Assembly (NCBI GenBank): GCA_963695075.1
Contig: CAVOFR010000007.1
Span: 248,001-312,000 of the forward strand
Origin: CAWCAL01 sp963695075
GTDB taxonomy: Bacteria; Actinomycetota; Acidimicrobiia; Acidimicrobiales; CAWCAL01
Length of the DNA stretch: 64,000 nt
Direction of reading: 5' to 3'
The notes beneath the pieces were generated by a model. The model saw only the letters and a list, made by a program, of their open reading frames with translations. It ran no database searches and was not told the DNA's origin. Positions 1 to 8,898 of the stretch are shown here, piece after piece. Position numbers and translations under genes: made by a program. The number at the start of each line of letters is the position of its first letter. Within the stretch, counting starts at the first letter, position 1.

Positions 1-301
1 GCTCGCGCTCACCAAGGTCGACGTGCTCGACACGCTGGACTCGGTCAAGGTCTGCGTTGCCTACGAAGCCGACGGCAAGCGCCATGAGCACCTTCCCTAT
101 CACCAGTCCACGCTGCACAAGGTGGTACCCCTCTACGAGGAACTGCCCGGATGGAAGACCGACCTGACCGGGATCACCAACGCCACCGACCTTCCCAGCG
201 CCGCGGCCGGCTATCTGGCCTTCCTCGAAGACCAGGTGGGCGTCCCCATCAGGCTGGTCGGAGTGGGACCCGGTCGCGAGCAATTCCTTGATCAGGGCTG
301 A
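1..301 (+). CDS. purA: adenylosuccinate synthetase, C-terminal part (gene starts upstream of window)
   Basis: The visible 99 codons match the end of PurA, which joins IMP and aspartate using GTP as the first step from IMP to AMP. Family-typical features are the stretch around KVCVAYE, the LPGWKTDLTGI segment and the closing VGVGPGR motif before the stop at 299-301. The start and the GTP-binding N-terminus lie outside the window. It ends 4 nt before the chosen purD start, so it probably heads or continues the purine operon. Confidence 0.93.
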   Translation, partial: LALTKVDVLDTLDSVKVCVAYEADGKRHEHLPYHQSTLHKVVPLYEELPGWKTDLTGITNATDLPSAAAGYLAFLEDQVGVPIRLVGVGPGREQFLDQG

Positions 302-305
302 TGAC

Positions 306-1523
306 ATGTTGATCTGCGTGGTCGGCAGCGGTGGGCGGGAACACGCCCTGGCCGATGTGCTCGGGCGTCATCACGACGTGGTCGTCGCGCCGGGCAATCC
401 CGGCATCCCCGGTTCGATTTCCACACGGCCCGAGGAGATCGAGGCCGATCTGTTCGTGATCGGCCCCGAGGCGCCCCTGGTCGATGGTCTGGCTGACCGA
501 CTGCGGGCCGCCGGTCACCTGGTGTTCGGTCCAGGTGCCGATGGTGCGCAACTCGAAGGATCCAAGGCGTGGATGAAGGAGCTACTGGTCGAGGCCGGCG
601 TCCCGACCGCGGCATACGGCGCGTTCACCGACCCCGGCGCGGCAAGAGAATTTCTCGGAGGGCTGACCGCTCCCTACGTCATCAAGACCGACGGCTTGGC
701 CGCTGGGAAGGGGGTCGCGATCGTTCCCACCCTCGACGAAGCCGGATCGTGTATCGATGACTACCTGTCGGGATCGGCTTTCGGCGACGCAGGTCGCACC
801 GTCGTGATCGAGGAGCACCTCGACGGCCGGGAGCTCTCGGTGTTCGCCGCTTGCGACGGGACCAAGGCGGTCTTCATGGGAGCGGCCCGCGATCACAAGC
901 GCATCGACGACGGAGATCAGGGCCCGAACACGGGCGGCATGGGTGCCTTCTCCCCGGTGGCCGAGGCCGACGAAAGGCTCTGCTCCGAGGTGATGGACCA
1001 CGCCATCGGGCCGACCCTGGCAGCGCTGGCGGCCCGGGGTATCGACTACCGGGGCTTCCTCTTCTGCGGGCTCATGCTGACGCCGGCCGGTCCGCGGGTG
1101 CTCGAGTACAACATCCGGTTCGGCGACCCCGAGGCGCAAGCCGTGCTCCCCCGGCTGGAAACCGACCTGGGCTTGCTTCTGGCCGGGGCCGCCGCGGGTG
1201 AGCTGACGACCGAGCCGGTGTTCTCCTCCGACCCGGCCGTGACCGTGGTGGCTGCGTCCGAGGGGTATCCGATCGCACCCCGGACCGGTGACCCGATCTC
1301 GGGGCTCGATCCGGCGTCGCGTGTGCCGGGAGTGACGATCTACTGTGCCGGGGTCGATCGAGGCGCCGGTGACGAGCTGGTCACCGCCGGGGGCAGGGTC
1401 CTGGCGGTCACCGCACGCGGCGCCGACTTCGCACAGGCCCGCACGAGAGCGTACGAAGCGGTGGACCGGATCGACTGGAAGGGCATGCACGTCCGCCGCG
1501 ACATCGGCGGAACCGACTCATGA
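306..1523 (+). CDS. purD: phosphoribosylamine-glycine ligase (GARS)
   Basis: This 405-residue ATP-grasp enzyme makes GAR from phosphoribosylamine, glycine and ATP, the second purine step. The N-terminus carries the GSGGREHAL nucleotide-fold motif; DGLAAGKGV and the GPNTGGMGAFSP loop belong to the ATP-grasp core. I chose the ATG at 306 because it places the motif at the family's usual distance from the start; an in-frame ATT/ATG-type start at 288 would overlap purA. The stop overlaps the purE start in an ATGA arrangement, indicating translational coupling. Confidence 0.95.
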   Translation: MLICVVGSGGREHALADVLGRHHDVVVAPGNPGIPGSISTRPEEIEADLFVIGPEAPLVDGLADRLRAAGHLVFGPGADGAQLEGSKAWMKELLVEAGVPTAAYGAFTDPGAAREFLGGLTAPYVIKTDGLAAGKGVAIVPTLDEAGSCIDDYLSGSAFGDAGRTVVIEEHLDGRELSVFAACDGTKAVFMGAARDHKRIDDGDQGPNTGGMGAFSPVAEADERLCSEVMDHAIGPTLAALAARGIDYRGFLFCGLMLTPAGPRVLEYNIRFGDPEAQAVLPRLETDLGLLLAGAAAGELTTEPVFSSDPAVTVVAASEGYPIAPRTGDPISGLDPASRVPGVTIYCAGVDRGAGDELVTAGGRVLAVTARGADFAQARTRAYEAVDRIDWKGMHVRRDIGGTDS

Positions 1524-1990
1524 GCAAGGGAGACACCAAGGTGAAGGTTGCCGTACTGATGGGATCGCCCAACGATGGCGACAAGATGGCCGCCGCGGCC
1601 GAGACCCTCGAGCAGTTCGACATCGAAGCCGATGTGCGGGTGATGTCTGCCCATCGCACCCCCCACGTCGTTGCCGACTTCGCCGCGTCCGCTCGCGAAG
1701 CGGGCTACGTGGCATTCATCTGCGGGGCGGGCATGGCCGCCCATCTGGCCGGTGCGGTCGCAGCCCAGACCACGCTCCCGGTCGTGGGCGTACCGCTGTC
1801 GGGAGGCGGGATCGGTGGCATCGACGCGCTCTACAGCACGGTGCAGATGCCGAAGGGCATCCCGGTGGCCACCGTCGCCATCGACGGATCGATGAACGCG
1901 GCCCTGCTCGTCGTGGAGATGCTCGCCATCACCGACGAGGGGCTGCGCGACAAGCTGACCGAGCACCGAGCCGAGATGGCCTCGCGCTAG
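1520..1990 (+). CDS. purE: 5-(carboxyamino)imidazole ribonucleotide mutase
   Basis: Class I PurE, 156 residues, converts N5-CAIR to CAIR. The sequence shows VLMGSPNDGDKM at the substrate site, the MSAHRTP loop with the catalytic His, and GVPLSGGGIGGIDAL. It starts inside the purD stop codon. Class I PurE needs PurK, and no purK is in this window. It ends 8 nt before the stop of a convergent gene on the other strand. Confidence 0.95.
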   Translation: MSKGDTKVKVAVLMGSPNDGDKMAAAAETLEQFDIEADVRVMSAHRTPHVVADFAASAREAGYVAFICGAGMAAHLAGAVAAQTTLPVVGVPLSGGGIGGIDALYSTVQMPKGIPVATVAIDGSMNAALLVVEMLAITDEGLRDKLTEHRAEMASR

Positions 1991-1997
1991 AAGAGCC

Positions 1998-2702
1998 TCA
2001 GTCGATCTCGAACGTGACGATCGATCCGGCGATGTGGTCGTGGATCGTCCGTCGATCGTCGGTGGCCAGGACCATGAACCCGCTGATGAGCCACAGGATG
2101 CCGGTAACGGCCGAGACGAGCAGTGCGGCGGCTCGGATGGCCGACCGGACGAGGCCGATCGATTCTCCGGTCTTCGCATCGACGACGCGGGTGCCGGTCA
2201 TGAGCTTGCCGAGCGTCCCGTCGAACATGAAGACGAATCCCGCCTCGTAGAGGAACGTGGCGAACCAGATCCCGCCGATACCGGTCCAGCTGACCCGCAT
2301 GCTCTCGAGTCCCGTGGTCGGGTCGAGGTGAGTCGTGACCAGAGCGGCATCGGAGAGCCAGAACACGAAGGACACCAAGATGAACGGCAGGAAGTTGTCG
2401 AGGAAGCGAGCCCACCAGCGCCGCAGTGGCTTGGGTGGATCGATGTACATCTCGGCGTGGGGGCGGCGATGCGTAGCACCGGTCTTCTGCTTCGGGCTCT
2501 CGGTCTCCCGAGCCACGAGGGTGGGACGCTGGAACTTCTGTCGCACCCCGACGGCGACCAACGCGCAGTCTCGGCACAGGGCTGGCTCGTTCTCGCCGAA
2601 GGGCCAGATCAGGCACTGGGAGCAGTAGTCGAAGCCGCAGTCGCGACATTGACTCACCGACGGCTCGTACGAGTGCCGGACGCAGCCTACGCTCACCACC
2701 AT
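1998..2702 (-). CDS. RDD-family membrane protein with N-terminal zinc-binding motif
   Basis: A 234-residue protein. The N-terminal ~60 residues hold CxxC pairs (CRDCGFDYCSQC, then CRDC), a B-box or zinc-ribbon-like module. The rest is an RDD domain: an R-W-W-A-R-F-LDN opening, two or three hydrophobic segments and the GKLMTGTRVVDAKTG motif near the second half. The ATG at 2702 has a GGAGG ribosome site just upstream; the open frame runs further but that part is the shadow of purB. RDD proteins are membrane proteins of mostly unknown function. It sits antisense inside the purine cluster, between purE and purB. Confidence 0.85.
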   Translation of the reverse strand: MVVSVGCVRHSYEPSVSQCRDCGFDYCSQCLIWPFGENEPALCRDCALVAVGVRQKFQRPTLVARETESPKQKTGATHRRPHAEMYIDPPKPLRRWWARFLDNFLPFILVSFVFWLSDAALVTTHLDPTTGLESMRVSWTGIGGIWFATFLYEAGFVFMFDGTLGKLMTGTRVVDAKTGESIGLVRSAIRAAALLVSAVTGILWLISGFMVLATDDRRTIHDHIAGSIVTFEID

Positions 2703-2831
2703 GCCTCCTTCGGACGACCGCGTCGCTCCCTGGATCTGTCTGCTTGCCGCTCCATCGGCACCACCCCGGTCCGGCTTGAGCGACGGTCGCGTGACCGCGG
2801 GTCGCCGATACGAATCGGCGAGGAGTGGGCG

Positions 2832-4241
2832 ATGATCCCGAACGTTCTCGCCGAGCGCTACGCCAGCGCCGAGATGGTGCGGTTGTGGTCGCCCGAGCAG
2901 AAGGTGATCCTCGAACGGCGGCTCTGGGTCGCGGTCATGCGGGCCCAGCGGTCGCTCGGAGTGGACATCGACGAGGAGACCATCGGCGACTACGAGGCAG
3001 TCGTCGAGAAAGTCGACCTGGGCTCGATCAGGACGCGAGAACGCGTGACGCGGCACGACGTCAAGGCTCGACTCGAGGAGTTCTGCGCCCTGGCCGGCCA
3101 CGAGACGGCTCATCGGGGGATGACCTCTCGCGACCTGACCGAGAACGCCGAACAGGTCCAGATCCTCCGGTCGCTGGAACTCGGCCGAGACCGCGTGGTC
3201 ACCCTGCTCGTCGCGATGGCCGCCCGGGCCGACGAGTTCGCCGCCACCGAGATGGTCGGCCGTAGCCACAACGTACCGGCCCAGATCACAACCCTGGGTA
3301 AGCGGTTCGCGACGGCCGCTGAGGAACTGCTCCTGGCCTATGAACGGCTTCAGACCCTGGTCGACACGTATCCGCTTCGCGGCATCAAGGGCCCGGTCGG
3401 CACCCAGCAGGATCAGCTGGACGTACTCGGTGGCGACGCTCGACACCTGGAACAGCTCGAACGGGCGGTGGCGGATCACCTCGGGTTCTCCGTAACGATG
3501 GACAGCGTCGGGCAGGTCTATCCCCGCTCGATGGACCTCGATGTCGTCGCCTCCCTCGTCCAGGCCGCCGCGGCCTCGGCCAGCCTGGCCACGACGATTC
3601 GGCTGATGGCCGGCCAGGAGTTGGCCACCGAGGGATTCCTGCCGGGCCAGGTCGGCTCATCGGCGATGCCCCACAAGATGAACGCCCGGTCGTGCGAGCG
3701 GGTGGTCGGCCTCAAGACGGTGTTGGCTGGTCATCTGGCGATGGTCGCCGAATTGGCCGGCGGCCAGTGGAACGAGGGAGATGTCAGCTGCTCGGTGGTG
3801 CGACGGGTTGCGCTGCCCGACGCGTTCCTGGCATTCGACGGCCTGTGCCTCACCATGCTCGCGGTTCTCGACGGCTTCGGCGCCTATCCCGCGGTGATCG
3901 AGAACGAGCGACGGTCCTATCTGCCCTTCGTGGCCACCACGCGACTGCTCACCGCCGCGACCGCGGCCGGGATGGGACGCGAGGCGGCCCACGCACTGAT
4001 CAAGGAACACGCCGTGGCCGCGGCGCTGGCCCGGCGGACCGGTGACGACACGGACCTCCTCCAGCGGCTGGCCGATGACCAGACCTTTCCCCTGGACCGG
4101 GGTGCGATCGACGAAGTCGTTGGTCGTAGCGGCTTCGCCGGTGCGGCAGTCGACCAGATCCAACGGGTGGTCGACCGTGTCCAGTGTGTAGCGAACGATC
4201 ATCCGACAGCCGCAGCGTACGAAGGTGAGGACATCCTGTGA
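2832..4241 (+). CDS. purB: adenylosuccinate lyase
   Basis: A 469-residue fumarase/aspartase-superfamily lyase that cleaves SAICAR to AICAR and adenylosuccinate to AMP. The signature GSSAMPHKMN, which holds the flexible catalytic loop, is near residue 275; HRGMTSRDLTEN and the GRSHNVPAQ region form the rest of the active site. I chose ATG 2832, preceded by a GAGGAG ribosome site and giving the family N-terminus (LAERYAS). The frame is open for 800 nt upstream, but that is antisense to the RDD gene. The stop overlaps the purC GTG. Confidence 0.95.
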   Translation: MIPNVLAERYASAEMVRLWSPEQKVILERRLWVAVMRAQRSLGVDIDEETIGDYEAVVEKVDLGSIRTRERVTRHDVKARLEEFCALAGHETAHRGMTSRDLTENAEQVQILRSLELGRDRVVTLLVAMAARADEFAATEMVGRSHNVPAQITTLGKRFATAAEELLLAYERLQTLVDTYPLRGIKGPVGTQQDQLDVLGGDARHLEQLERAVADHLGFSVTMDSVGQVYPRSMDLDVVASLVQAAAASASLATTIRLMAGQELATEGFLPGQVGSSAMPHKMNARSCERVVGLKTVLAGHLAMVAELAGGQWNEGDVSCSVVRRVALPDAFLAFDGLCLTMLAVLDGFGAYPAVIENERRSYLPFVATTRLLTAATAAGMGREAAHALIKEHAVAAALARRTGDDTDLLQRLADDQTFPLDRGAIDEVVGRSGFAGAAVDQIQRVVDRVQCVANDHPTAAAYEGEDIL

Positions 4242-5128
4242 CGATCGATCTCCCTCATCTGTACTCGGGCAAGGTCCGTGACATCTACGACGCCGGTGAC
4301 GGGCGATGGCTCCTCGTGGCGTCGGATCGCATCAGCGCCTTCGACGTGGTCATGGCCGAACCGATCCCCGACAAGGGCCGGGTCCTCACCGGGCTGAGTG
4401 CGTTCTGGTTCGAGCAGTTCGCCGGGGTGGCGAAGAGCCACCTGGTCTCGACCGATCTGGCCGACTTCCCGCCCGCGGCGCAGCTCGATCACCTCGCCGG
4501 ACGGACGATGCTTGTACGCAAGGCCGAGATGCTGCCCATCGAGTGCATCGTGCGGGGCTACATCACGGGCTCGGCCTGGAAGGAGTACCAGCGGGACGGA
4601 ACCATGCACGGGACCGAGCTTCCCGATGGCCTGCTGGAGGCGGCGCAGCTTCCCGAGGCGGTGTTCACTCCGTCGACCAAGGCCGACGAGGGCGATCACG
4701 ACATCAACATCTCGTTCGACGACGCGGTCGACATGGTCGGCGCCGACCTGGCCGACCAGGCTCGGCGACTCTCCCTCGAGCTCTACACGACCGGCGCCGC
4801 CCTGGCCGCCGAGCGCGGCATCATCATCGCCGACACGAAGTTCGAGCTCGGCCTGATCGAGGGTGAGCTCGTCGTGGCCGACGAAGTGCTGACGCCCGAC
4901 TCGTCCCGGTTCTGGCCGGCCGAGGCCTGGGAACCGGGGTCTACGCCTCCGTCCTTCGACAAGCAGCCCGTCCGCGACTACCTCGACGGTCTCGACTGGG
5001 ACAAGACCCCACCGCCACCACCCCTGCCCGACGAGGTCGTCCGGTCGACTGCGGAGCGCTACCGCGCTGCGTATGAACGCGTTTCCGGCCTGGCGTTCAC
5101 GCGGTGGCCGGGAGCCGGTGGCCCCTAG
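4238..5128 (+). CDS. purC: SAICAR synthetase
   Basis: This 296-residue enzyme ligates aspartate to CAIR with ATP. The N-terminal GKVRDIYD and ASDRISAFDVV motifs and the ECIVRGYITGSAWKEY segment are diagnostic; the acidic DTKFELG motif near residue 205 binds the metal. It starts with a GTG overlapping the purB stop (GTGA). Length agrees with the roughly 290-300 residue form found in many bacteria. Confidence 0.95.
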   Translation: MTIDLPHLYSGKVRDIYDAGDGRWLLVASDRISAFDVVMAEPIPDKGRVLTGLSAFWFEQFAGVAKSHLVSTDLADFPPAAQLDHLAGRTMLVRKAEMLPIECIVRGYITGSAWKEYQRDGTMHGTELPDGLLEAAQLPEAVFTPSTKADEGDHDINISFDDAVDMVGADLADQARRLSLELYTTGAALAAERGIIIADTKFELGLIEGELVVADEVLTPDSSRFWPAEAWEPGSTPPSFDKQPVRDYLDGLDWDKTPPPPPLPDEVVRSTAERYRAAYERVSGLAFTRWPGAGGP

Positions 5129-5156
5129 AACCCCTGAGCTGTGCAAGAGTTGGCCC

Positions 5157-5417
5157 ATGCAATTCGATGTCACTGCTGAAGTCACGCTCCGGCCGGGGAT
5201 CGCCGATCCGGAGGGCGCCACCATCGAGCGAGCGCTTCCCACCCTCGGATTCCATGGCGTCGACCGCGTGCGGGTCGGCAAGCTGATCACGTTCTCGCTG
5301 GAGGCGGACTCGGCCGATCAGGCCGAACGCCAAGCGGTGGACATGTGTCAGCGTTTCCTGACCAACCCGGTCATCGAGGATGCGAGGGTGGCCGTGGTCG
5401 AGGGACAGCCGGCATGA
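5157..5417 (+). CDS. purS: phosphoribosylformylglycinamidine synthase, PurS subunit
   Basis: A small 86-residue subunit of the three-part FGAM synthase (PurL, PurQ, PurS). It shows the usual V-T-L-RPGIADPEG start and the GKLITFSLE core strand. The start at 5157 gives the standard length; the open frame reaches back into purC without a sensible N-terminus. Its stop overlaps the purQ start (ATGA), as expected for subunits made in fixed ratio. Confidence 0.93.
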   Translation: MQFDVTAEVTLRPGIADPEGATIERALPTLGFHGVDRVRVGKLITFSLEADSADQAERQAVDMCQRFLTNPVIEDARVAVVEGQPA

Positions 5418-6094
5418 CTGCGAAGGTCGCGGTGGTCCAGTTCCCCGGCACGAATTGTGAGGCCGATGTGGTCGAGGCGCTCGGTGGCCTGGGCGCGGAG
5501 CCGACGCTCGTCTGGCACGGCTCGGAGAAGCTCCCGGATGTGGACGCCGTCGTTCTCCCGGGCGGCTTCGCTCATGGCGACTATCTGCGGCCCGGCGCGA
5601 TCGCCCGGTTCTCTCCGGTCATGACGGCTGTAACGGCCTTCGCCGAGGACGGAGGCGCCGTGGTCGGTATCTGCAACGGGTTCCAGGTTCTCACGGAGAC
5701 CGGATTGCTCCCCGGTGCCCTGCAGAAGAACGCTGGACTGAAGTTCTTCTGTGGATCGGCGACGCTGAGGGTTGTGTCTACTCGATCGGTGCTGACCGCC
5801 GATGCGTCCGTTGGAGATCTACTGACCATTCCGGTGAATCATTTCGAGGGGAACTACACCTGCGACGCGGACACTTTGGCCCAATTGGGGGATGGCGACC
5901 AGATCATCTTGCGGTATGTCGACAACCCCAACGGGTCGATCGACGACATCGCCGGAATCAGCAATACCGAAGGCAATGTCGTTGGGCTGATGCCCCACCC
6001 CGAACGTGCGGCCCACGCGTTGCTCGGCTCCGAGGACGGAGCCGTGCTGCTCCGATCGCTCCTCGCTTCGGTGACCCCGAGCCTGGTGAGCTGA
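5414..6094 (+). CDS. purQ: phosphoribosylformylglycinamidine synthase, PurQ glutaminase subunit
   Basis: A 226-residue class I glutamine amidotransferase that supplies ammonia to PurL. The catalytic cysteine lies in VVGICNGFQVL, the oxyanion region in LPGGFAHGDYLRPGAIA, and the His-x-Glu of the triad in GLMPHPERA near the end. It is coupled to purS by a 4-nt overlap. A small antisense gene separates it from purL. Confidence 0.95.
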   Translation: MTAKVAVVQFPGTNCEADVVEALGGLGAEPTLVWHGSEKLPDVDAVVLPGGFAHGDYLRPGAIARFSPVMTAVTAFAEDGGAVVGICNGFQVLTETGLLPGALQKNAGLKFFCGSATLRVVSTRSVLTADASVGDLLTIPVNHFEGNYTCDADTLAQLGDGDQIILRYVDNPNGSIDDIAGISNTEGNVVGLMPHPERAAHALLGSEDGAVLLRSLLASVTPSLVS

Positions 6095-6131
6095 GGTCTC
6101 CGGAGCCTCGTGAGGAAGGAACCCTGCGGCC

Positions 6132-6548
6132 TCAGCGGTTCGTGCGGGTTCTCGGAATGCCTGCTTCCTTCAGGATCGCCGGCTTCAGGCCCAGTTCGCG
6201 CCATGCTGTGTAGCTGATGCCCTTACGCTCGCTGTAGGCCGCAGCAGCAGCGACGAAGGCCTTCTCGAGTGCGTCCATGTCGATGGTCTCGTTCATCCGA
6301 GCCCGTTCTTCTTCGAGGTTGATCCGCTCCTGGATGAGGTCGAGGCGTTTCACCGGATCAGCGTTGTCGATCTCGGCCTCCACGGCGCTCAGTCGTGCGG
6401 TGATCGATGCCTCTGTCCGGCGCCGTCCCCGCTTGGGCCTATGGGCTTCCAGCGCTTCCAGATAGCCCCGAATGGCTCGACCCTGGGCTCGCCCTTCGGC
6501 CAAAGCAGCCTTGTGTTCCTTGGTCATTGCTCCCTTTTTCGGTGGCAC
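6132..6548 (-). CDS. conserved small charged protein of unknown function
   Basis: A 138-residue, strongly charged protein with an Arg/Lys-rich stretch (HRPKRGRRRTEASI) followed by an alpha-helical, coiled-coil-like middle (SAVEAEIDNADPVKRLDLI) and a C-terminal GISYTAWRELGL motif. I have the impression of a family common in actinobacteria but cannot name a function; the basic patch and the W-R-E motif would fit a nucleic-acid-binding role, which is inference only. It starts with GTG behind an AAGGAAGG ribosome site and is encoded antisense between purQ and purL. Confidence 0.75.
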   Translation of the reverse strand: MPPKKGAMTKEHKAALAEGRAQGRAIRGYLEALEAHRPKRGRRRTEASITARLSAVEAEIDNADPVKRLDLIQERINLEEERARMNETIDMDALEKAFVAAAAAYSERKGISYTAWRELGLKPAILKEAGIPRTRTNR

Positions 6549-6626
6549 GGGGTCACCTTCCTTACCTTCTTCTCATGGATGGAATATCGAGCATATGGGA
6601 CGGGAACGGGTGAGGCGCGATTTCGG

Positions 6627-6632
6627 TAGGGT
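6627..6632 (+). promoter_or_regulatory. candidate -10 box of leaderless purL transcript
   Basis: TAGGGT ends 7 nt before the purL ATG at 6640, so transcription would begin at or next to the A of the start codon. No ribosome site is visible before this ATG. A clear -35 was not found. Confidence 0.45.
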
Positions 6633-6639
6633 TCCCGCC

Positions 6640-8850
6640 ATGGCTGAACCGATCCATCGCGCCCTCGGTCTCACCGACGATGAGCTCGAGTCCATCGTGG
6701 CGATCCTGGATCGTGACCCGAATCATCTCGAGCTGGCCATGTTCTCGGTGATGTGGTCCGAGCACTGCTCCTACAAGTCCTCGCGGATCCACCTCGGGCG
6801 CCTTCCGTCCGACGGTGAGCGTGTTCTGGTCGGACCCGGGGAGAACGCGGGAGTGGTCGACGTGGGCGACGGCATCGCGGCGGCCATCCGGATCGAGAGC
6901 CACAACCACCCGTCGGCCATCGAGCCCTACCAGGGCGCGGCCACCGGGGCCGGTGGAATCCTGCGAGACATCTTCACCATGGGAGCCCGGCCGATCGCCC
7001 TGATGGATCCACTGCGGTTCGGCCCACTCGACGACGCGCGTTCACGCTGGATCGCCGAGGGTGTCGTGGCCGGCATCTCCGGCTACGGCAATTCGGTCGG
7101 TGTGCCCACCGTCGGCGGTGAGACCGTGTTCGACGAGACCTATGCCGACAATCCACTGGTCAACGTCCTCTGCCTGGGTGTCCTGCCAACCGAACGTCTC
7201 GTGCTGGGACAGGCGTCCGGTGTCGGGAACCTGGCCGTGCTCCTGGGCGCAACGACCGGCCGCGACGGCATCGGGGGCGTCAGCGTCCTGGCCAGTGCCG
7301 GATTCTCCGATGACGAGACCGACTCCGACAAGCGCCCCAGCGTCCAGGTCGGCGATCCCTACGAGGAGAAGCGGCTCATCGAGGCCTGCCTCGATCTGCT
7401 CGACGCGGGGCTCGTCGTCGGCATCCAGGACCTGGGCGGTGCCGGCCTCACCTGCGCCACCAGCGAAACCGCTTCCCGGGGCGGTGTGGGGATGGATGTG
7501 AGGGTGGACGCGGTCCCGCGTCGCGAGGAGGGGATGGACCCCTACGAGGTGATGACGAGCGAGTCGCAGGAACGCATGCTGGCCATCGTCGAGCCGTCGG
7601 ATCTGGCCGAGGTCGACGTCATCTGCAGACGCTGGGAGGTCCGGGCGACCGTGGTGGGCACCGTGACCGGCTCGGATCGTCTCCGCATCCTCGACGACGC
7701 GGGCACCGTCCTCGGCGATGTGCCGGCTTCGGCCCTCCACGACGCGGCACCCATGTACGACCGGCCCATGGCGCCACCGCCCGACACGAAGCAGCGTCGG
7801 GCGGTCGATCCCAACTTGACGGAGGCCCCCGAGGATCTCGTCGACGAACTGGTCGCCTCCGCCGAGGACACGTCGTGGGTCTGGTCCCAGTACGACCATC
7901 AGCTCTTCCTCAACACGGTCGAGGGACCCGGAGGTGACGCGGTCGTACTACGGCTGAAGCACCCCGTGACCGGCGTCGATACCGGCCGGGGTCTGGCGCT
8001 GACCACCGATGGCAATCATCGCTGGTGTGCGGTCGATCCTCGTATCGGTACCGAGCGGTGCGTGGCCGAGGCGGTCCTCAACCTGGCCGTGGTGGGCGCT
8101 ATCCCCGTCGCGGTCGTCAACTGCCTGAACTTCGGCAACCCGGAGCACCCCGAAGTCATGTGGCAGTTGTCCGAAGCCATAGACGGTATGGCCGATGCCT
8201 GCCGGGCATTCGGCCTGGCCGTCGTCGGTGGAAACGTCTCGCTCTACAACGAGTCCCGAAATCGCGATATCGATCCCACGCCGGTGATCGGCCTGCTCGG
8301 CATGATCGATCGGCTCGACCGGCGACCCCCCGGGGTCACACTGACCGAGGGTGGCCGGCTCATCGCCATCGGGCCGGAATCGACCGACCTAGCCGGGTCC
8401 GCCTTTGCGTCACGCCGGGGCCTCGAGCGGCTGGGCACGCTCGCCCCGGTCGACATGGAACTGCACTCGGCCGTGGCCTCGGTGGTGCGTGACCTCGTCG
8501 TAGACGGCCTGCTCGCCGGTGCTCACGATGTCGCCAGCGGTGGCCTCGGTGGTGCACTCACCGAAATGGCCGTCCGGTCGGGCGTCGGTGTTTCGGTGGC
8601 CCGGATCGCCGACCACCGGGCACTGTTCGGCGAGTCCGCCTCCCAGGTGATCGCGTGCGTCGCTCCCGAAGAGGTCCGCTCGGTCCTGGATCGATGTGAC
8701 CTGGCGGGCGTGCCGACGCGACAACTCGGCATCGCCACCGGTGATCGGATCGCGATCAAGGACCTGGTCGAGGTGGATCTCGAGCAGGTTCGGGAACGGG
8801 TCTCGACCCGCCTGACCGCTGCCCTGGGCCACGGCACGGTCCAGGGCTGA
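6640..8850 (+). CDS. purL: phosphoribosylformylglycinamidine synthase, PurL subunit
   Basis: The 736-residue small-form PurL, the ATP-dependent synthetase subunit that works with PurQ and PurS. Visible motifs are the MWSEHCSYKSSR segment near residue 35, the RIESHNHPSAIEPYQGAATGAGG nucleotide/metal loop region and the repeat-half GGNVSLYNE. The start at 6640 gives MAEPIHRAL, matching the usual N-terminus; the open frame continues upstream through the antisense gene. The fusion-type 1,300-residue PurL is excluded by the length and by separate purS and purQ. Confidence 0.95.
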   Translation: MAEPIHRALGLTDDELESIVAILDRDPNHLELAMFSVMWSEHCSYKSSRIHLGRLPSDGERVLVGPGENAGVVDVGDGIAAAIRIESHNHPSAIEPYQGAATGAGGILRDIFTMGARPIALMDPLRFGPLDDARSRWIAEGVVAGISGYGNSVGVPTVGGETVFDETYADNPLVNVLCLGVLPTERLVLGQASGVGNLAVLLGATTGRDGIGGVSVLASAGFSDDETDSDKRPSVQVGDPYEEKRLIEACLDLLDAGLVVGIQDLGGAGLTCATSETASRGGVGMDVRVDAVPRREEGMDPYEVMTSESQERMLAIVEPSDLAEVDVICRRWEVRATVVGTVTGSDRLRILDDAGTVLGDVPASALHDAAPMYDRPMAPPPDTKQRRAVDPNLTEAPEDLVDELVASAEDTSWVWSQYDHQLFLNTVEGPGGDAVVLRLKHPVTGVDTGRGLALTTDGNHRWCAVDPRIGTERCVAEAVLNLAVVGAIPVAVVNCLNFGNPEHPEVMWQLSEAIDGMADACRAFGLAVVGGNVSLYNESRNRDIDPTPVIGLLGMIDRLDRRPPGVTLTEGGRLIAIGPESTDLAGSAFASRRGLERLGTLAPVDMELHSAVASVVRDLVVDGLLAGAHDVASGGLGGALTEMAVRSGVGVSVARIADHRALFGESASQVIACVAPEEVRSVLDRCDLAGVPTRQLGIATGDRIAIKDLVEVDLEQVRERVSTRLTAALGHGTVQG

Positions 8851-8898
8851 ACGAACTCCTGAACCACGATCTCGCGCGGTGGCCGGCGATGTGCCACG